Below the pieces are notes generated by a model. That model saw nothing but the letters and a program-made list of their open reading frames with translations. It was not told where the DNA came from and ran no database searches. Shown piece by piece: positions 8,382-17,729 of a DNA stretch of 64,000 nt. Location: NCBI GenBank assembly GCA_013339765.2, contig CM023454.1:145953949-146017948 (forward strand), in the 5' to 3' direction. The position numbers were made by a program, and so were the translations under genes. Position 1 is the stretch's first letter; each line of letters begins with the position of its first letter. The DNA is from Haemaphysalis longicornis (taxonomy: Eukaryota > Arthropoda > Arachnida > Ixodida > Ixodidae).

Positions 8382-9920
8382 AGTGCATAGTGCTGCTGGT
8401 GCTGCGCACACTATGCTTGTTTAGCTGCACAGCAGTCCGGCGCTTTGGTGCTTACTCCCACTACACTGGCCAATTAGTGTAAGCGACATTGCCGTAACGT
8501 GACACTGCTTGTCAAGTATATCCCATATACCGTAACAAAACAAGCCAGGTGTAAACACGGTCAGAAAAGAAACAAAGGCACACAGCGGTCCTGCGCAGAA
8601 TGGTGGTGCCATCTAGGAGGAGTAACGGTAAAACAGGCGTTCCGCAGTCCTCTGCAGAATAAACAACACACTAACGTTCGCTTCAAGATCTGTCCGTGTT
8701 ATGTCATCGCAGACATCACGAAGACACGATTTGGTGAGAGTATATCAAACTTTTGACTTAAATATATTTTCTCCTATTCATGGATAAACTATCGTTTGCT
8801 GCAGCGCAAGCGCTGGGGACGGCGGGGAGGTGAAGTCTGCGGGGAGGGGGGGAGGTCTGCGGCTCCGTCAAGCTGACATCTAGTCGGCTTTTTCTGCTGA
8901 CCTCCAGCATCATGTATTTACTTGATGCGAATAAAGATCAACTTCAACTAAATCTTGTTTTTGTCTGCATGGCCGCTTTAAGACCGTCACACCTAGCTGC
9001 GGCAAAATCGCACTACCCTGGTTAGTACAATTTCGGTTGGTCTCATTTGACGATTTTGGTAGAAAAATACCATAATCTGGACAAACGTGGAGCGCAGTAT
9101 TGAAAGACGGAAAACTCCGTGGATCTCTTTTAACAGATGACGTCGGTTCTGTGCGTAACAAAAGCTCCGATGGACTGCTACCACATGTTAATTCATACTC
9201 ACAAGACACCCAAAAGCACCAGCAGTCGTAGCCACATTACCCCTCCAAGCGCCTTCTAACCTGCCAGATTGGTAACAGACACTAAAACCCTCACCTTTAA
9301 CTTTGGAGCTAGTAGGTGTAATTCAGTTCTTTCCCACGGAGTTTACATGCGTTCTCAGGTATCCATAAAAGTGACTTTGTATCCTTATGGAAAATATTTC
9401 ATGGCCGCTAAAGAATGTGTTGGCAGGAATTGGCTGCTGATGATATCATTTTACCCTGTGCCTTGAAGATACTGATTACAGTGTCTGCGATACCTTTGAT
9501 AATGTGGGGAGCGTGGCAGCATATGACATGATTTAGTCCAACAGACGGTAGAAGGCAAGGACATTCGCGATGGAATACGCGTAGTCGTTTTCGTAGTGTG
9601 GAAGTGAGATTTTTTAGCACCGTACGAGGAACTAAATCTTATGCCAAATGTCTGGCTCGGCTACTCAGTCACGGTTTTCTTTTCGGTGTTGACCTTGGGA
9701 GTAGACAATCCAAGTCTTGGCAACGTTTAGACGACGGAACACGACTTTTAGCAAGATTGTCCGATGGTACCACCTGCTGAACCGGCTGCGTTACCCCAGA
9801 CGCCTCCTGCCGCCTCGGCATGTCGCCCTATCCCAAACGGTTTCGCCATACATGAGCGCTATGCTGTACTCCTATTGGCCTGACGAATGCGCCAGCTGTC
9901 TTAGGCATTGGCGCCTAGGC
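8382..9920. other. No recognisable gene
   Basis: No coding frame I recognise. The stretch has G-rich sequence near 8815-8860, an AATAAA-like motif near 8928, and short unrelated open frames under 100 codons. Nothing supports a gene or a bounded element. Confidence 0.5.
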
Positions 9921-10010
9921 GTTTTACAGCAACGCTTTATACCTCTACCCCCAATGGTTTTATTGCCATGGGCAAAAACATCGCCGTGGGCAAAAATGCC
10001 AAGGCGCTAG
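9921..10010 (+). repeat. SINE-like body repeat, plus copy
   Basis: Contains GTTTTACAGCAA, a TATA-like stretch and a tandem pair of the unit CCATGGGCAAAAA / CCGTGGGCAAAAA (9966-9995). The reverse complement of 11945-12037 carries the same ordered blocks. Here the tRNA-like head is not evident, so this copy may be truncated. Confidence 0.55.
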
Positions 10011-11944
10011 GTTATAAGACGCCGAGGGCATGTGTCAGAAGGAAACAACAAAATAAGCATCGAAACCACATTATGGATGATAAGGCGCACGGAAACAACG
10101 GGAACACCAAATATGTGTTCATGGTTAAGATTATGTTTTGAGATTATCTTTGAAGGCTACTAGTGTGCCTAAATGGAGCAGTTCTTGCCCAAGACGCCAA
10201 GCGCATGCGTCAGGCTAGGCAGGACAACATTTGCGGCCAGAGAAGCCGAGCGTAGTGTGTGATAAGGTATTAGAGTACCGCCACTGATGCATGCAAGTCA
10301 GCATTGACGGCCATTTTATCATTCATCAGTGTTGCGAGATTGCCGAATCTACGGCTTCGCCGTTAAAACTTCGAACGGGTCGTTTGTTAACAACACTACC
10401 GAAGATGCAGCAAAACGGCATAGTAAAGATGGTTGTGGTTCGTTTCCCCGAAGTCCGGTGTCGATCAGGAACCCAATCGCCCGGGCTCCTGTTGATTTGG
10501 CAGGAGGCTGGCAGGTCGATGGTGTTGAAGTTCTTGGAGGCGGCGGTCGAATTGACGAACTCGAGGCATTGGGGTTGATTAAATGAAACGACGAGTTTAT
10601 ATACAGCTATTTACAGTAGGAAAACTGGGTACATGAGTAATGAAAAGAAAATCTTCGAACTTCAGCTAGACGCTAGCTCCGAGTGCGCACAAATCGCTCG
10701 AGTTCCTCAACTTCGTCTAACTCTCCTATTCTCGGAGCGTACACAAACTGCTCGAGAAACGACGGCCGAGACTCTATCTCGCCGCAAGATCCGTCTAGTT
10801 GCCCGGTACGGCGCTGTACCCTAAACCTCCGACGCGATCTTAACTTCTAACCTAGGGGGCTCATAAATCCCAACCTAGCTTCAACGGTCGAGACTCCTTG
10901 TCCCGCCGGGAACTGCCCAGCTCGGCGCTCAGACAAGAACGATTTCTAACGGCCAAGTTCGGCCTTAAAACACCTCGAGATCACACTCTTTCGCGGAACG
11001 CCCCTGTAGCGTTCGTACACGCGTAAGGGAGTGCCCAAATTCACGTAAACAGCTGTCACTCAGCACGCTACGGAATATTCAATGAGGCGCCGCCATCTTT
11101 GGGTCAACGGCACGCTCGCAGACGAGCAGGTGCGCGCGACCTCACGGGGTGAGAGCGAAAGGCGGCGACGGTGCACTGTGCCGGCCGGGGCGCGTTCACA
11201 ATGGTGTCTCGCGCGGCGCGCGCTTCGACGCCGGTAATCCCACAACCTCCGCTCGTCCCGTCGACGGTTCCCGGAATCCGGCGGCGCCGTCTGCTTTCTC
11301 AATGGGGGATTATCTCTGTGGTATGCGGTGGGCCAGACAATCCGTCTCCCGTGCGCGCCGTGACAAATTGGCGACGGCTGCAGCGAAGAGTCTACAGTTC
11401 TGGGCCACCATACAGAGTGGGGGGTTCTCACGCGCCGCCCGGGCGCTTGGCCCCTGACCTCATCAGTTGACCTTACAGGCATATTTGGACACACCTCTGC
11501 TGCTGCTGATGTGCTGTTACACGCGTTATCTCTGATTCGCATTCAGAACGACGTCACTCGCGCGCAGCCGCAAAGCCGGAACGAGAAGCTGAGACTGCAA
11601 TAGTGGACCGCCTGAAAGACCTTAACAACTAAATAGCGGCGCCCATGAACCGTCGCAGTGTAAACAAATGTCCCGTAAAGCCAACTGACGAGTGGTCATA
11701 ATCATGGCGGCGGCACAGGACAATGCGATTGAGTATTTTAAGTATCGGCACAGAACAGGAGTATCGGCACACAAGGGTACCGATACTCTGTACCCTTATC
11801 GAGTGACACTAGCCGAGCACAAGTGACAAACAAGCCTGCCGAGACGGCAAGAAACATTTCATACGGAATCATGCCTGTCATTCCCCATTTGTAGTTGTTT
11901 ACAATTGCTTTGCTGGACATCCACTTCCTCAGGGCGGGACGGCG
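10011..11944. other. GC-rich stretch without recognisable gene
   Basis: About 1.9 kb with CpG-rich segments (10650-11460) and no frame resembling a known protein; the longest, on the minus strand at 11060-11542, is Arg/Pro-rich low-complexity translation. GAGTTTATATACAGCTATT near 10590 resembles the polyadenylation region of minus-oriented tick LTRs, but I could not find a paired copy. GTATCGGCACA occurs twice at about 11738-11770. Confidence 0.4.
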
Positions 11945-12107
11945 ATCATTTTTTTGCCCACGGAGATACTTTTTGCCCACGGCGATGAAACCGCTGTATA
12001 CAGGTGTCCAGCTATACAAGTTTGCTGTAAAAATGCGGTTAGGGTGGTCCAGGGAATCGAACCGCGGATGCCATGAAACAGGCAACCTAACAACTGCGCC
12101 ACCCCAA
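11945..12107 (-). repeat. tRNA-headed SINE-like element, minus copy
   Basis: On the minus strand a tRNA-like head (12107-12043) has a 7-bp acceptor-like pairing of GGGGTGG with CCACCCT, an A-box-like GTGGCGCAGTTGTTAGG and B-box GGTTCGATTCC. It is followed by the body TTTTTACAGCAA...GCCGTGGGCAAAAA in two units, shared with 9921-10010. T-stem pairing is weak, so this is a tRNA-derived repeat rather than a working tRNA. Confidence 0.6.
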
Positions 12108-12175
12108 AGAACCGAGGGGCCCGGGGTTAGCAGCGACGCGGAACAATAAATGTGCAGCCAATTGGGGAAAAAAGC

Positions 12176-12242
12176 GCTCCCCGTGTTGGGATTGGAACCT
12201 GGGGCCTTTGCGTTGGGAAACTGGCGTATATCCGATCGAGCT
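12176..12242 (-). repeat. tRNA-like sequence split by the Penelope-like element (3' part)
   Basis: Read on the minus strand, 17040-17002 followed by 12242-12176 gives an A-box-like TATAGCTCGATCGGATA and a B-box GGTTCCAATCC. TATCCGATCGAGCT is present at both breakpoints (12229-12242 and 17002-17015). The A-box side lies at the far end of the PLE, so the PLE landed in this tRNA-derived unit, probably a SINE. Confidence 0.6.
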
Positions 12243-12295
12243 TGGTTGTGGCGATGAAACGTAGGTCACTGACCAAGTCAAAGAAGCGGTTTGAC
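12243..12295. repeat. PLE terminal inverted repeat, left
   Basis: 53 bp beginning TGGTTGTGGCGATGAAACG, identical to the reverse complement of 16908-16960. It abuts the TSD directly. Confidence 0.9.
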
Positions 12296-12328
12296 GTTTC
12301 GGTACCCCTACGGGTACCTTGATCACAA
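12293..12328 (-). ncRNA. Hammerhead-ribozyme-like remnant in the PLE 3' region
   Basis: On the minus strand GTGATCAA, a stem GGTACC/GGTACC with a short loop, then GAAAC and GTC appear in hammerhead order (CUGAUGA, stem II, GAAA, cleavage-site GUC). The first box differs from the consensus at two core positions, so it is probably inactive. GTCAAA/TTTGAC immediately downstream could give a longer stem III. Hammerhead motifs are known from PLE terminal repeats, which makes the location meaningful. Confidence 0.45.
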
Positions 12329-12352
12329 TGAGCATGTGCGTGGAAAACGAAG

Positions 12353-12826
12353 CTATATATTGGGCATGAGGCGTCGCGATGAGGTGGCATAGATGCGGTG
12401 CAGATTGCCGTCTGTTCTGTTGATAGTGTCGGCCGTCGTCTGAATGATGAGGGATTCGAGCAGCAATCGGGAAGACAGATTGCGCTCGGTTGTCAGAACT
12501 TTCGCCTCGTCCCAGTCGACCACGTGTCCCGTTTTCTCACAGTGCTCCGCCAGTGCGCTTGTTCTTGCATGGCCCGTGTTTACGTCGTTCCGGTGCTGCG
12601 TTAATCTTCTGTGAAGATTGCCCGTTTCGCCAATATACACTGATTTTCAATCGGCGCACGGGATCTTGTAAACAACACCTGGGAACTTGGAACGCGAGAG
12701 GGGGTCTTTTACGTTGACGAGGTCAGAACGCAGTTTGCTAGTTGGCACGTGCGCGATGTGCGTACCGCGTTTCTTGAAGATGCGTGCGAGAGCTTCACTG
12801 ACCCTGTCGGAAAACCCCGCGTTTTC
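12353..12826 (-). pseudogene. PLE GIY-YIG endonuclease domain
   Basis: C-terminal endonuclease of the PLE, which nicks target DNA to prime reverse transcription. The minus-strand frame reads GFSDRVSEALARIFKKRG, HIAHVPTSKLRSDLVNVKD, FPGVVYKIPCAD, then VYIGETGNLHRRLTQHRNDV (the GIY-YIG core with its conserved Arg), ALAEHCEKTGHVVDWDEAKV and LLLESLII with the catalytic-type Glu. A TGA at 12647-12649 falls where a Cys would be expected after CAD. Upstream it joins the 2.3-kb insertion, so it is cut off from the RT. Confidence 0.85.
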
Positions 12827-15142
12827 CAGCATTAGGAGAGCGATGGAATACGCCGGAAAGAACGGAATACACTGGAAAACGCCGAACCGGACGAAGTAAC
12901 GCGGGGACCGCATTTTACAGCGTTAGGAGAGCAATGGAATACGCCGGAAAGAACGGAAAGCACTGGAAAACGCCGCGCTGGAAGACATCAAAGCGGGGAG
13001 GTTGCGTGAAAGCATCGAATGACACGGGACGTTGCATTTCGGAGACTGGGATTCAGATAGGGCGAACGGGTCAGTACGTTCTCACGGCGCCGCTGCTTGG
13101 CTGGACACAGCAATGCCTCGCGCCGGTTACGTGGCCGACTGGTTGTAATCCAGCGCCGCGATCGACGCAGGTGCTCCGAAACTTGGCGTTTGCGGCCCGT
13201 GCGGAGCCACAAAATCCCACTTCTTTAGCCTGCACTTCGTGGAAACAATGCTTCCGTACGAGCGACGATCATGTCGTTCAATTGCATTGCAAGCGTCTGT
13301 CATAATGAAAGTTTGTTGTATTGCTGCTCATTAGCATTCCGGTCGTGTTTGAAAAAACCTTCGCTACAAATTTGCAGTTAACAATCCAACTTATCGCAGA
13401 TCACGATAATGTTGGAACATCTAAGCGTAGCCCGCTAACCAAACTAATGGATAAATAAAGCCCTTCACAAATTCCTGGGGTTGTTTGAGTGAGTTGCAAT
13501 TGCATATATTGTACCTTGGACAACCTTTGATGAAAGAATCAGGCAATAAGGGTAGCCCGTTGGCAAAACGGACGCATAAAGGGCAAGCAAGACTTGCTTT
13601 TTGAGGACGTGGTGTAATTATTGCAGTTCACATTGTGACATGTATTTTTGGCCCTTTGAGAGCCCCATTGTCTCAATCTGCGTGCTGTTGTATTATTTTT
13701 TTAGCGAGCAACCTGTTTATTTTAACGCGAACCATGTGTCCAATCAAGCTTATGAAAATAAGATTTTAAAACCAGCTAACCAGTTGCCGCTACCGGTGTT
13801 AAAAGAAAGGCAGTGGGTCCAAGTGAACCATTACAAGACAGAAACGCCCGCCTTCGCTCCAGCAGGGCCGCTCGGAGGAAAGTCCGGGGATGCACCGTCA
13901 CTGACGAAAACCTGTCGCGCGACAGCACTCGCGGGGCGGGGGAGCCCACAATACGGAGAATCGAGAGGGGTGAGGAGGGGTGGCGCGGGCCCAACAAGCT
14001 CTCGTGATCGGCCGGGGAGCACTTCGTTCCTCCCTGCTTTTCGCCTTTCGGTAAAAATTCGTAGGTGGCTGCGTGGCTGAGTGGGCCCGTCCACATTTCA
14101 CATCGGCGCTGTGGCTAGTTGAAGTTAGGGGTAACGTTTTTGTAAAAACGTGCATCTAATGTCTCCGGGGAGTGTCAGCAGCAACATGTGAAGCTAAGAA
14201 AGCTGTGGTAGAAGCAAGAACAGTGGTCCGGATTCCAAGCATCTCGAAGTGACGACTCCACTAGCGACGACACACCGTGGTGCTTGGGATTATTTGCACT
14301 TTGATGCGAGTGGATACGACGACTCTCGGAGGCAGCGTGATTTGGAATACGTGCGATGTGCTTCGACGATCGACTGAAATTGCAAAGATCCCTGCATGAC
14401 TTGGGCAGGTATCGTGCGCGCGTACTCTTCGTGATAGTGCTGCACCACGGAGACGCGCTCTTTTCGTCACAGGATACCGTGCCAGGCTTTGCTGTACGAA
14501 TGCATTGTCAACGGATCAAGGTTCATCAAGGCAAGGAATCCAGCTAAGGATTGACTTTCTATTTTAATTCTCACGTTTTGCTGTTAAAATAAAAGAGGTT
14601 CAAGAAATATGTGTTTACTTGTGTTTAATGGCCCTAAAAAATACAAGGAACGAATTTTCGAACGGTTACTGTCGATGCTTGTTTAATATTTTTTTTTATC
14701 CGGGAGAACCAATTTGCTTTTATGAACAGATTGAGCGCTACTGACGGAACGCGATGATGAAACAATGCATTCTGCAGGGCGAAATCAGCTGAAAAGTGCC
14801 GAAATGAGTCTAGCTAAATTTTGTAGCGCTACTTAGGTTTCCCCGAAGGAAGGAATTCTGTATTTCTTGTTAACAGCCATGCGGGTTTGTAATTACACGG
14901 CTATTGACAAAAAGGCCTAGCGCGAGCACCGGCCACGCTATACGCTGAAGACGGCGTGGTCTCCGGCGTGTTCCTGCGTCACGTGCCAGCGCGCGCCGGA
15001 TCCACGCGTTTCCGCGTCCGGCGTGTTCCAGCGCCCAGGGTCCGGCGCGCTCCAGCGTTTCCGCGTCCCGCGTATTTCAGCGTTAGGTAGTCTCATAATC
15101 AGGCATTCGCTGGAAGCGGAGCTCCAGCGCCGCTGGGTTTTC
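12827..15142. mobile_element. 2.3-kb unidentified insertion splitting the PLE
   Basis: Lies between the VPHIPIG segment (end of RT) and GFSDRVSEAL (start of endonuclease), which should be continuous. CAGCRTTAGG-type direct repeats occur near both ends (12827-12836, 12918-12927 and 15077-15086), with related CGCTGG/ACGCCGGAA motifs on both sides. No transposase is visible; the longest frame (13601-14080) is unrecognised. Junction bases form part of a natural palindrome (TCGGAAAA/TTTTCCGA), so I cannot fix the TSD. It resembles a non-autonomous DNA element with subterminal repeats. Confidence 0.55.
12831..13011 (+). repeat. Two tandem subterminal units of about 91 bp
   Basis: Units start at 12831 and 12922 with ATTAGGAGAGC / GTTAGGAGAGC. 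Both contain ATGGAATACGCCGGAAAG and CACTGGAAAACGCCG. The second halves diverge. Confidence 0.75.
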
Positions 15143-16961
15143 CGATAGGGATATGTGGGACGTAGGGAACCGCAGCACGCTTTGGCGCGCTTCTTGTGGA
15201 CGCTTCTGCTTGCTCACCTTGATGCATAGTTGTGTTCGTCGCCCTCTTTGCCTGTTTTCGGATAAAGTGCTTTGGGTAGCCATTCCGTTGCAGGTCTCTT
15301 TCGATCTTCTTCATTTCTTCTTTCAGGCTTTCCGGTTCAGAGCACATCCGTTTTGCTCTGTTCACAAGTGACGTCACCACTGAACGTTTATGGGACATGG
15401 GGTGCACCGAATGGAAGCTCAGGTACCTTCCGGAGTGCGTAGGTGTCCTGTATACGCTGAATGATAGTCCACTCGGGGAGCGTTTTACGAGCGTGTCCAG
15501 AAAAGGAATAGAGCCATTGGATTCCTCTTCCACAGTAAAGTTGATTGAAGCCTCTGTATCATTCAGATGCTGTAGGAAGCGTCGAACATGCTGCTTGTCC
15601 ATGACGCAGAAGCAATCGTCGACGTACCGTACGAAGAGCTTCGGCTGTGGTTGAAATGATTCCAATGCTCTTTCCTCAATCGCTTCCATCGTCAAATTTG
15701 TGGTTGTGACCGAGATCGATGCCCCCATGGCCGTCCCAAACGTCTGCTTGTAGATGTCGCCGTTATACGTAAAATACGTATTGCTTAGGCAAAAATGGAG
15801 GAGCTTGCAAAGCTCGGCGGCATCAAACGGAGTGCGGTCCGGAAGCCTTTCGTCCAATTCCAAACGTTTTCTGCAGGTTTCGACTGCCAGTTCGACAGGA
15901 ATGCTTGTGAACAGTGAACACACATCGAAAGAAACCAGGACGTCGTCATCTTCCAGAACTATACCCTTCAACTTGCCAATAAAGTCTTCCGAGTTTCGTA
16001 AATGCGTACCTGTATTCCCCACCAGCGGTGCAAGGACCTTGTGCAGGTAGCGGGACAACTGGAGGAGCGGCGAACGTGTAAAATCCACAATTGGACGTAA
16101 CGGGGTTCCATCCTTGTGAATCTTGGGAAGTCCATAAATTGCAGGCGCAGACCCGTTCGTGCAGAGAAGATGATAGTATAGGCTTTTCTTTGACGGGGGT
16201 AAGCCACTGAATATCTCGGAAAGCAATTTCTGCAAATCCTTTTGAATTCTCGAGGTGGGATCTTTTGTAGCTTTGGAGTACGTCGTACGGTCCTCGAGTA
16301 GTGCCGACAACTTGTTCTCGTACGCAGAGCGGTCAAGGACGACTGTAACGTTTCCTTTGTCGGCAGGGAGCACAGCAATATCTACGTTCGACCGCAGAGA
16401 CTGAATGGCCTTCTGTTCCGCTCTAGTGATGGCCTGTGCATCTCTTGATCCGCGCAACCTGGAGAGAACACCGATGGCGCTTATGCGTACTTCATCTTGT
16501 ACGTCTTGCTCCAGTAGTTGAACTGCGCTTTCAACAGCGCATATCATCTTGCGGGCATCCGGTGGCTTGCCTTGGTTGAAGTTCAGGCCCTTTCCGAGAA
16601 CTTGAGCCTCTGCGGTCGATAGCTCGTACGACGACATATTCCGCACCTCGAAGCTAGGCAGAGTCTGCCTCTTACCACCTTCTGACAGTAGGGCATTTAG
16701 CTTGCTCTCCTGCGAAGCCTCGTGTTTTTCTTCCGTCTGACGCACCTGCTGGTTCGCTACCAGCTGCACTCCAGGGAAGACATCCGGCATCATGGATTCC
16801 AGTTTCCGCCTCGCAAAGAATGCCTCATTCTGAAGCCGCCTGACAGTGCCTTTGCATTCTTCAATGCGTGCCTGTAGAAGCAGGCGTTCTGCCTTCGCCA
16901 CCACTTGGTCAAACCGCTTCTTTGACTTGGTCAGTGACCTACGTTTCATCGCCACAACCAT
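15099..16961 (-). CDS. Penelope-like reverse transcriptase, open 620-residue frame
   Basis: Starts at ATG 16961-16959, inside the terminal repeat. Residues 1-95 are basic and helical. RT motifs follow: PADKGNVTVVLD (199-210), YGLPKIHKDGTPLRPIVDF (276-294), VSFDVCSLFTSIP (343-355, first catalytic Asp), GTAMGASIS (409-417, where PLEs usually have GTAMGSP), RYVDDCFCV (445-453, catalytic pair) and IPFLDTLV (485-492). Then VYRTPTHSGRYLSF and YVPHIP lead to the endonuclease linker. Residues 608-620 come from the 2.3-kb insertion, so the normal C-terminus is lost. No stop or frameshift occurs before that, which suggests fairly recent activity. Reverse transcription is expected by family; whether this copy is expressed is unknown. 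Confidence 0.9.
   Translation of the reverse strand: MVVAMKRRSLTKSKKRFDQVVAKAERLLLQARIEECKGTVRRLQNEAFFARRKLESMMPDVFPGVQLVANQQVRQTEEKHEASQESKLNALLSEGGKRQTLPSFEVRNMSSYELSTAEAQVLGKGLNFNQGKPPDARKMICAVESAVQLLEQDVQDEVRISAIGVLSRLRGSRDAQAITRAEQKAIQSLRSNVDIAVLPADKGNVTVVLDRSAYENKLSALLEDRTTYSKATKDPTSRIQKDLQKLLSEIFSGLPPSKKSLYYHLLCTNGSAPAIYGLPKIHKDGTPLRPIVDFTRSPLLQLSRYLHKVLAPLVGNTGTHLRNSEDFIGKLKGIVLEDDDVLVSFDVCSLFTSIPVELAVETCRKRLELDERLPDRTPFDAAELCKLLHFCLSNTYFTYNGDIYKQTFGTAMGASISVTTTNLTMEAIEERALESFQPQPKLFVRYVDDCFCVMDKQHVRRFLQHLNDTEASINFTVEEESNGSIPFLDTLVKRSPSGLSFSVYRTPTHSGRYLSFHSVHPMSHKRSVVTSLVNRAKRMCSEPESLKEEMKKIERDLQRNGYPKHFIRKQAKRATNTTMHQGEQAEASTRSAPKRAAVPYVPHIPIGKPSGAGAPLPANA
16908..16960. repeat. PLE terminal inverted repeat, right
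   Basis: Reverse complement of 12243-12295 over all 53 bp. It encodes the first residues of the RT on the minus strand. The 41 bp outside it (16961-17001) contain a small hairpin, GACGG/CCGTC. Confidence 0.9.
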
Positions 16962-17040
16962 GCTTTTACCTGTCCAGACGGTATTCCGTCAAACTCTGGA
17001 CTATCCGATCGAGCTATAATCTCAGCTATAGTCTCATTCG

Positions 17041-17729
17041 GGGCCCACAGCATTTCCTTTGGGTTCGTAGCGCGGGCTTGGTTACAAATTCTAGCGCGTG
17101 CTAACGCGGTCCACTTTGGGGGAGATGGGAAAGCCTGCGGACAAAACGATCCGGGCCTGCCAGTAACGGAGACCTTTCAGCGGCAAGTTCGGAAATTCAT
17201 GCGAGGTGCAACAGCCGGGTATCCGACGAAGGGGGAGGGGCAGCCAGCTCTGCTATTTCTCTCGCCTTGCGCCACTAATGCATAATGCAAGCTGCGCAAC
17301 TTTTCGTCTTACTGAAATTATGATTTCAATTGAATGTAAGTTATAGTGACTTCGCTCTGAAGGAGCACGGCGGCCAGTCTGCTTGTGTATTGTAAAGCGT
17401 GAAACTATGCACTTCGTGGGCATTTTGGATCGTTGGAGTGCATGCGATTGCCCGATATAATAAATTGCAGTATATTAAAACAAGCCCCTAAAAAATTGCC
17501 GTAACGCATGGGTCCTAAAACCTCGAACAAGCGCATAAGTATCGTCAAATTCTCAGATAAACCTGAGAACAATGTTTGTAGAAGTAACAAAAGCTTGACG
17601 AGGGTCATTTGGTCGAACATTCCGGAGATTAAGGCGATAAACAACGGAGACCAGAACGAACACATAGAAACAAAGACTTGCAACTAAACTTCATTGATGA
17701 TGATGATGATGATGGTGGTTTGAGTTTAA
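17041..17729. other. No recognisable gene; short (GAT)n run
   Basis: No coding signal I recognise. A GAT microsatellite of about six units lies at 17695-17714, just outside the piggyBac-like element. Confidence 0.6.

Larger units (their letters stand above)
12243..17001 (-). mobile_element. Penelope-like element (PLE) with 14-bp TSD and inverted ends
   Basis: A PLE read right to left: RT (16961-15143), then GIY-YIG endonuclease (12826-12353). Perfect 14-bp direct repeats TATCCGATCGAGCT flank it. Each end holds a 53-bp perfect inverted repeat (12243-12295 and 16908-16960); the right copy lies 41 bp inside the boundary and overlaps the RT start codon. PLEs are retroelements known for terminal repeats in direct or inverted order. 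A 2.3-kb insertion (about 12827-15142) separates the RT from the endonuclease, and one nonsense codon lies in the endonuclease region. Confidence 0.85.

Noticed and set aside
10440..11560. LTR or solo LTR
   Set aside because: Polyadenylation-like text near 10590 suggested one, but I found no paired copy, TG..CA boundaries or TSD.
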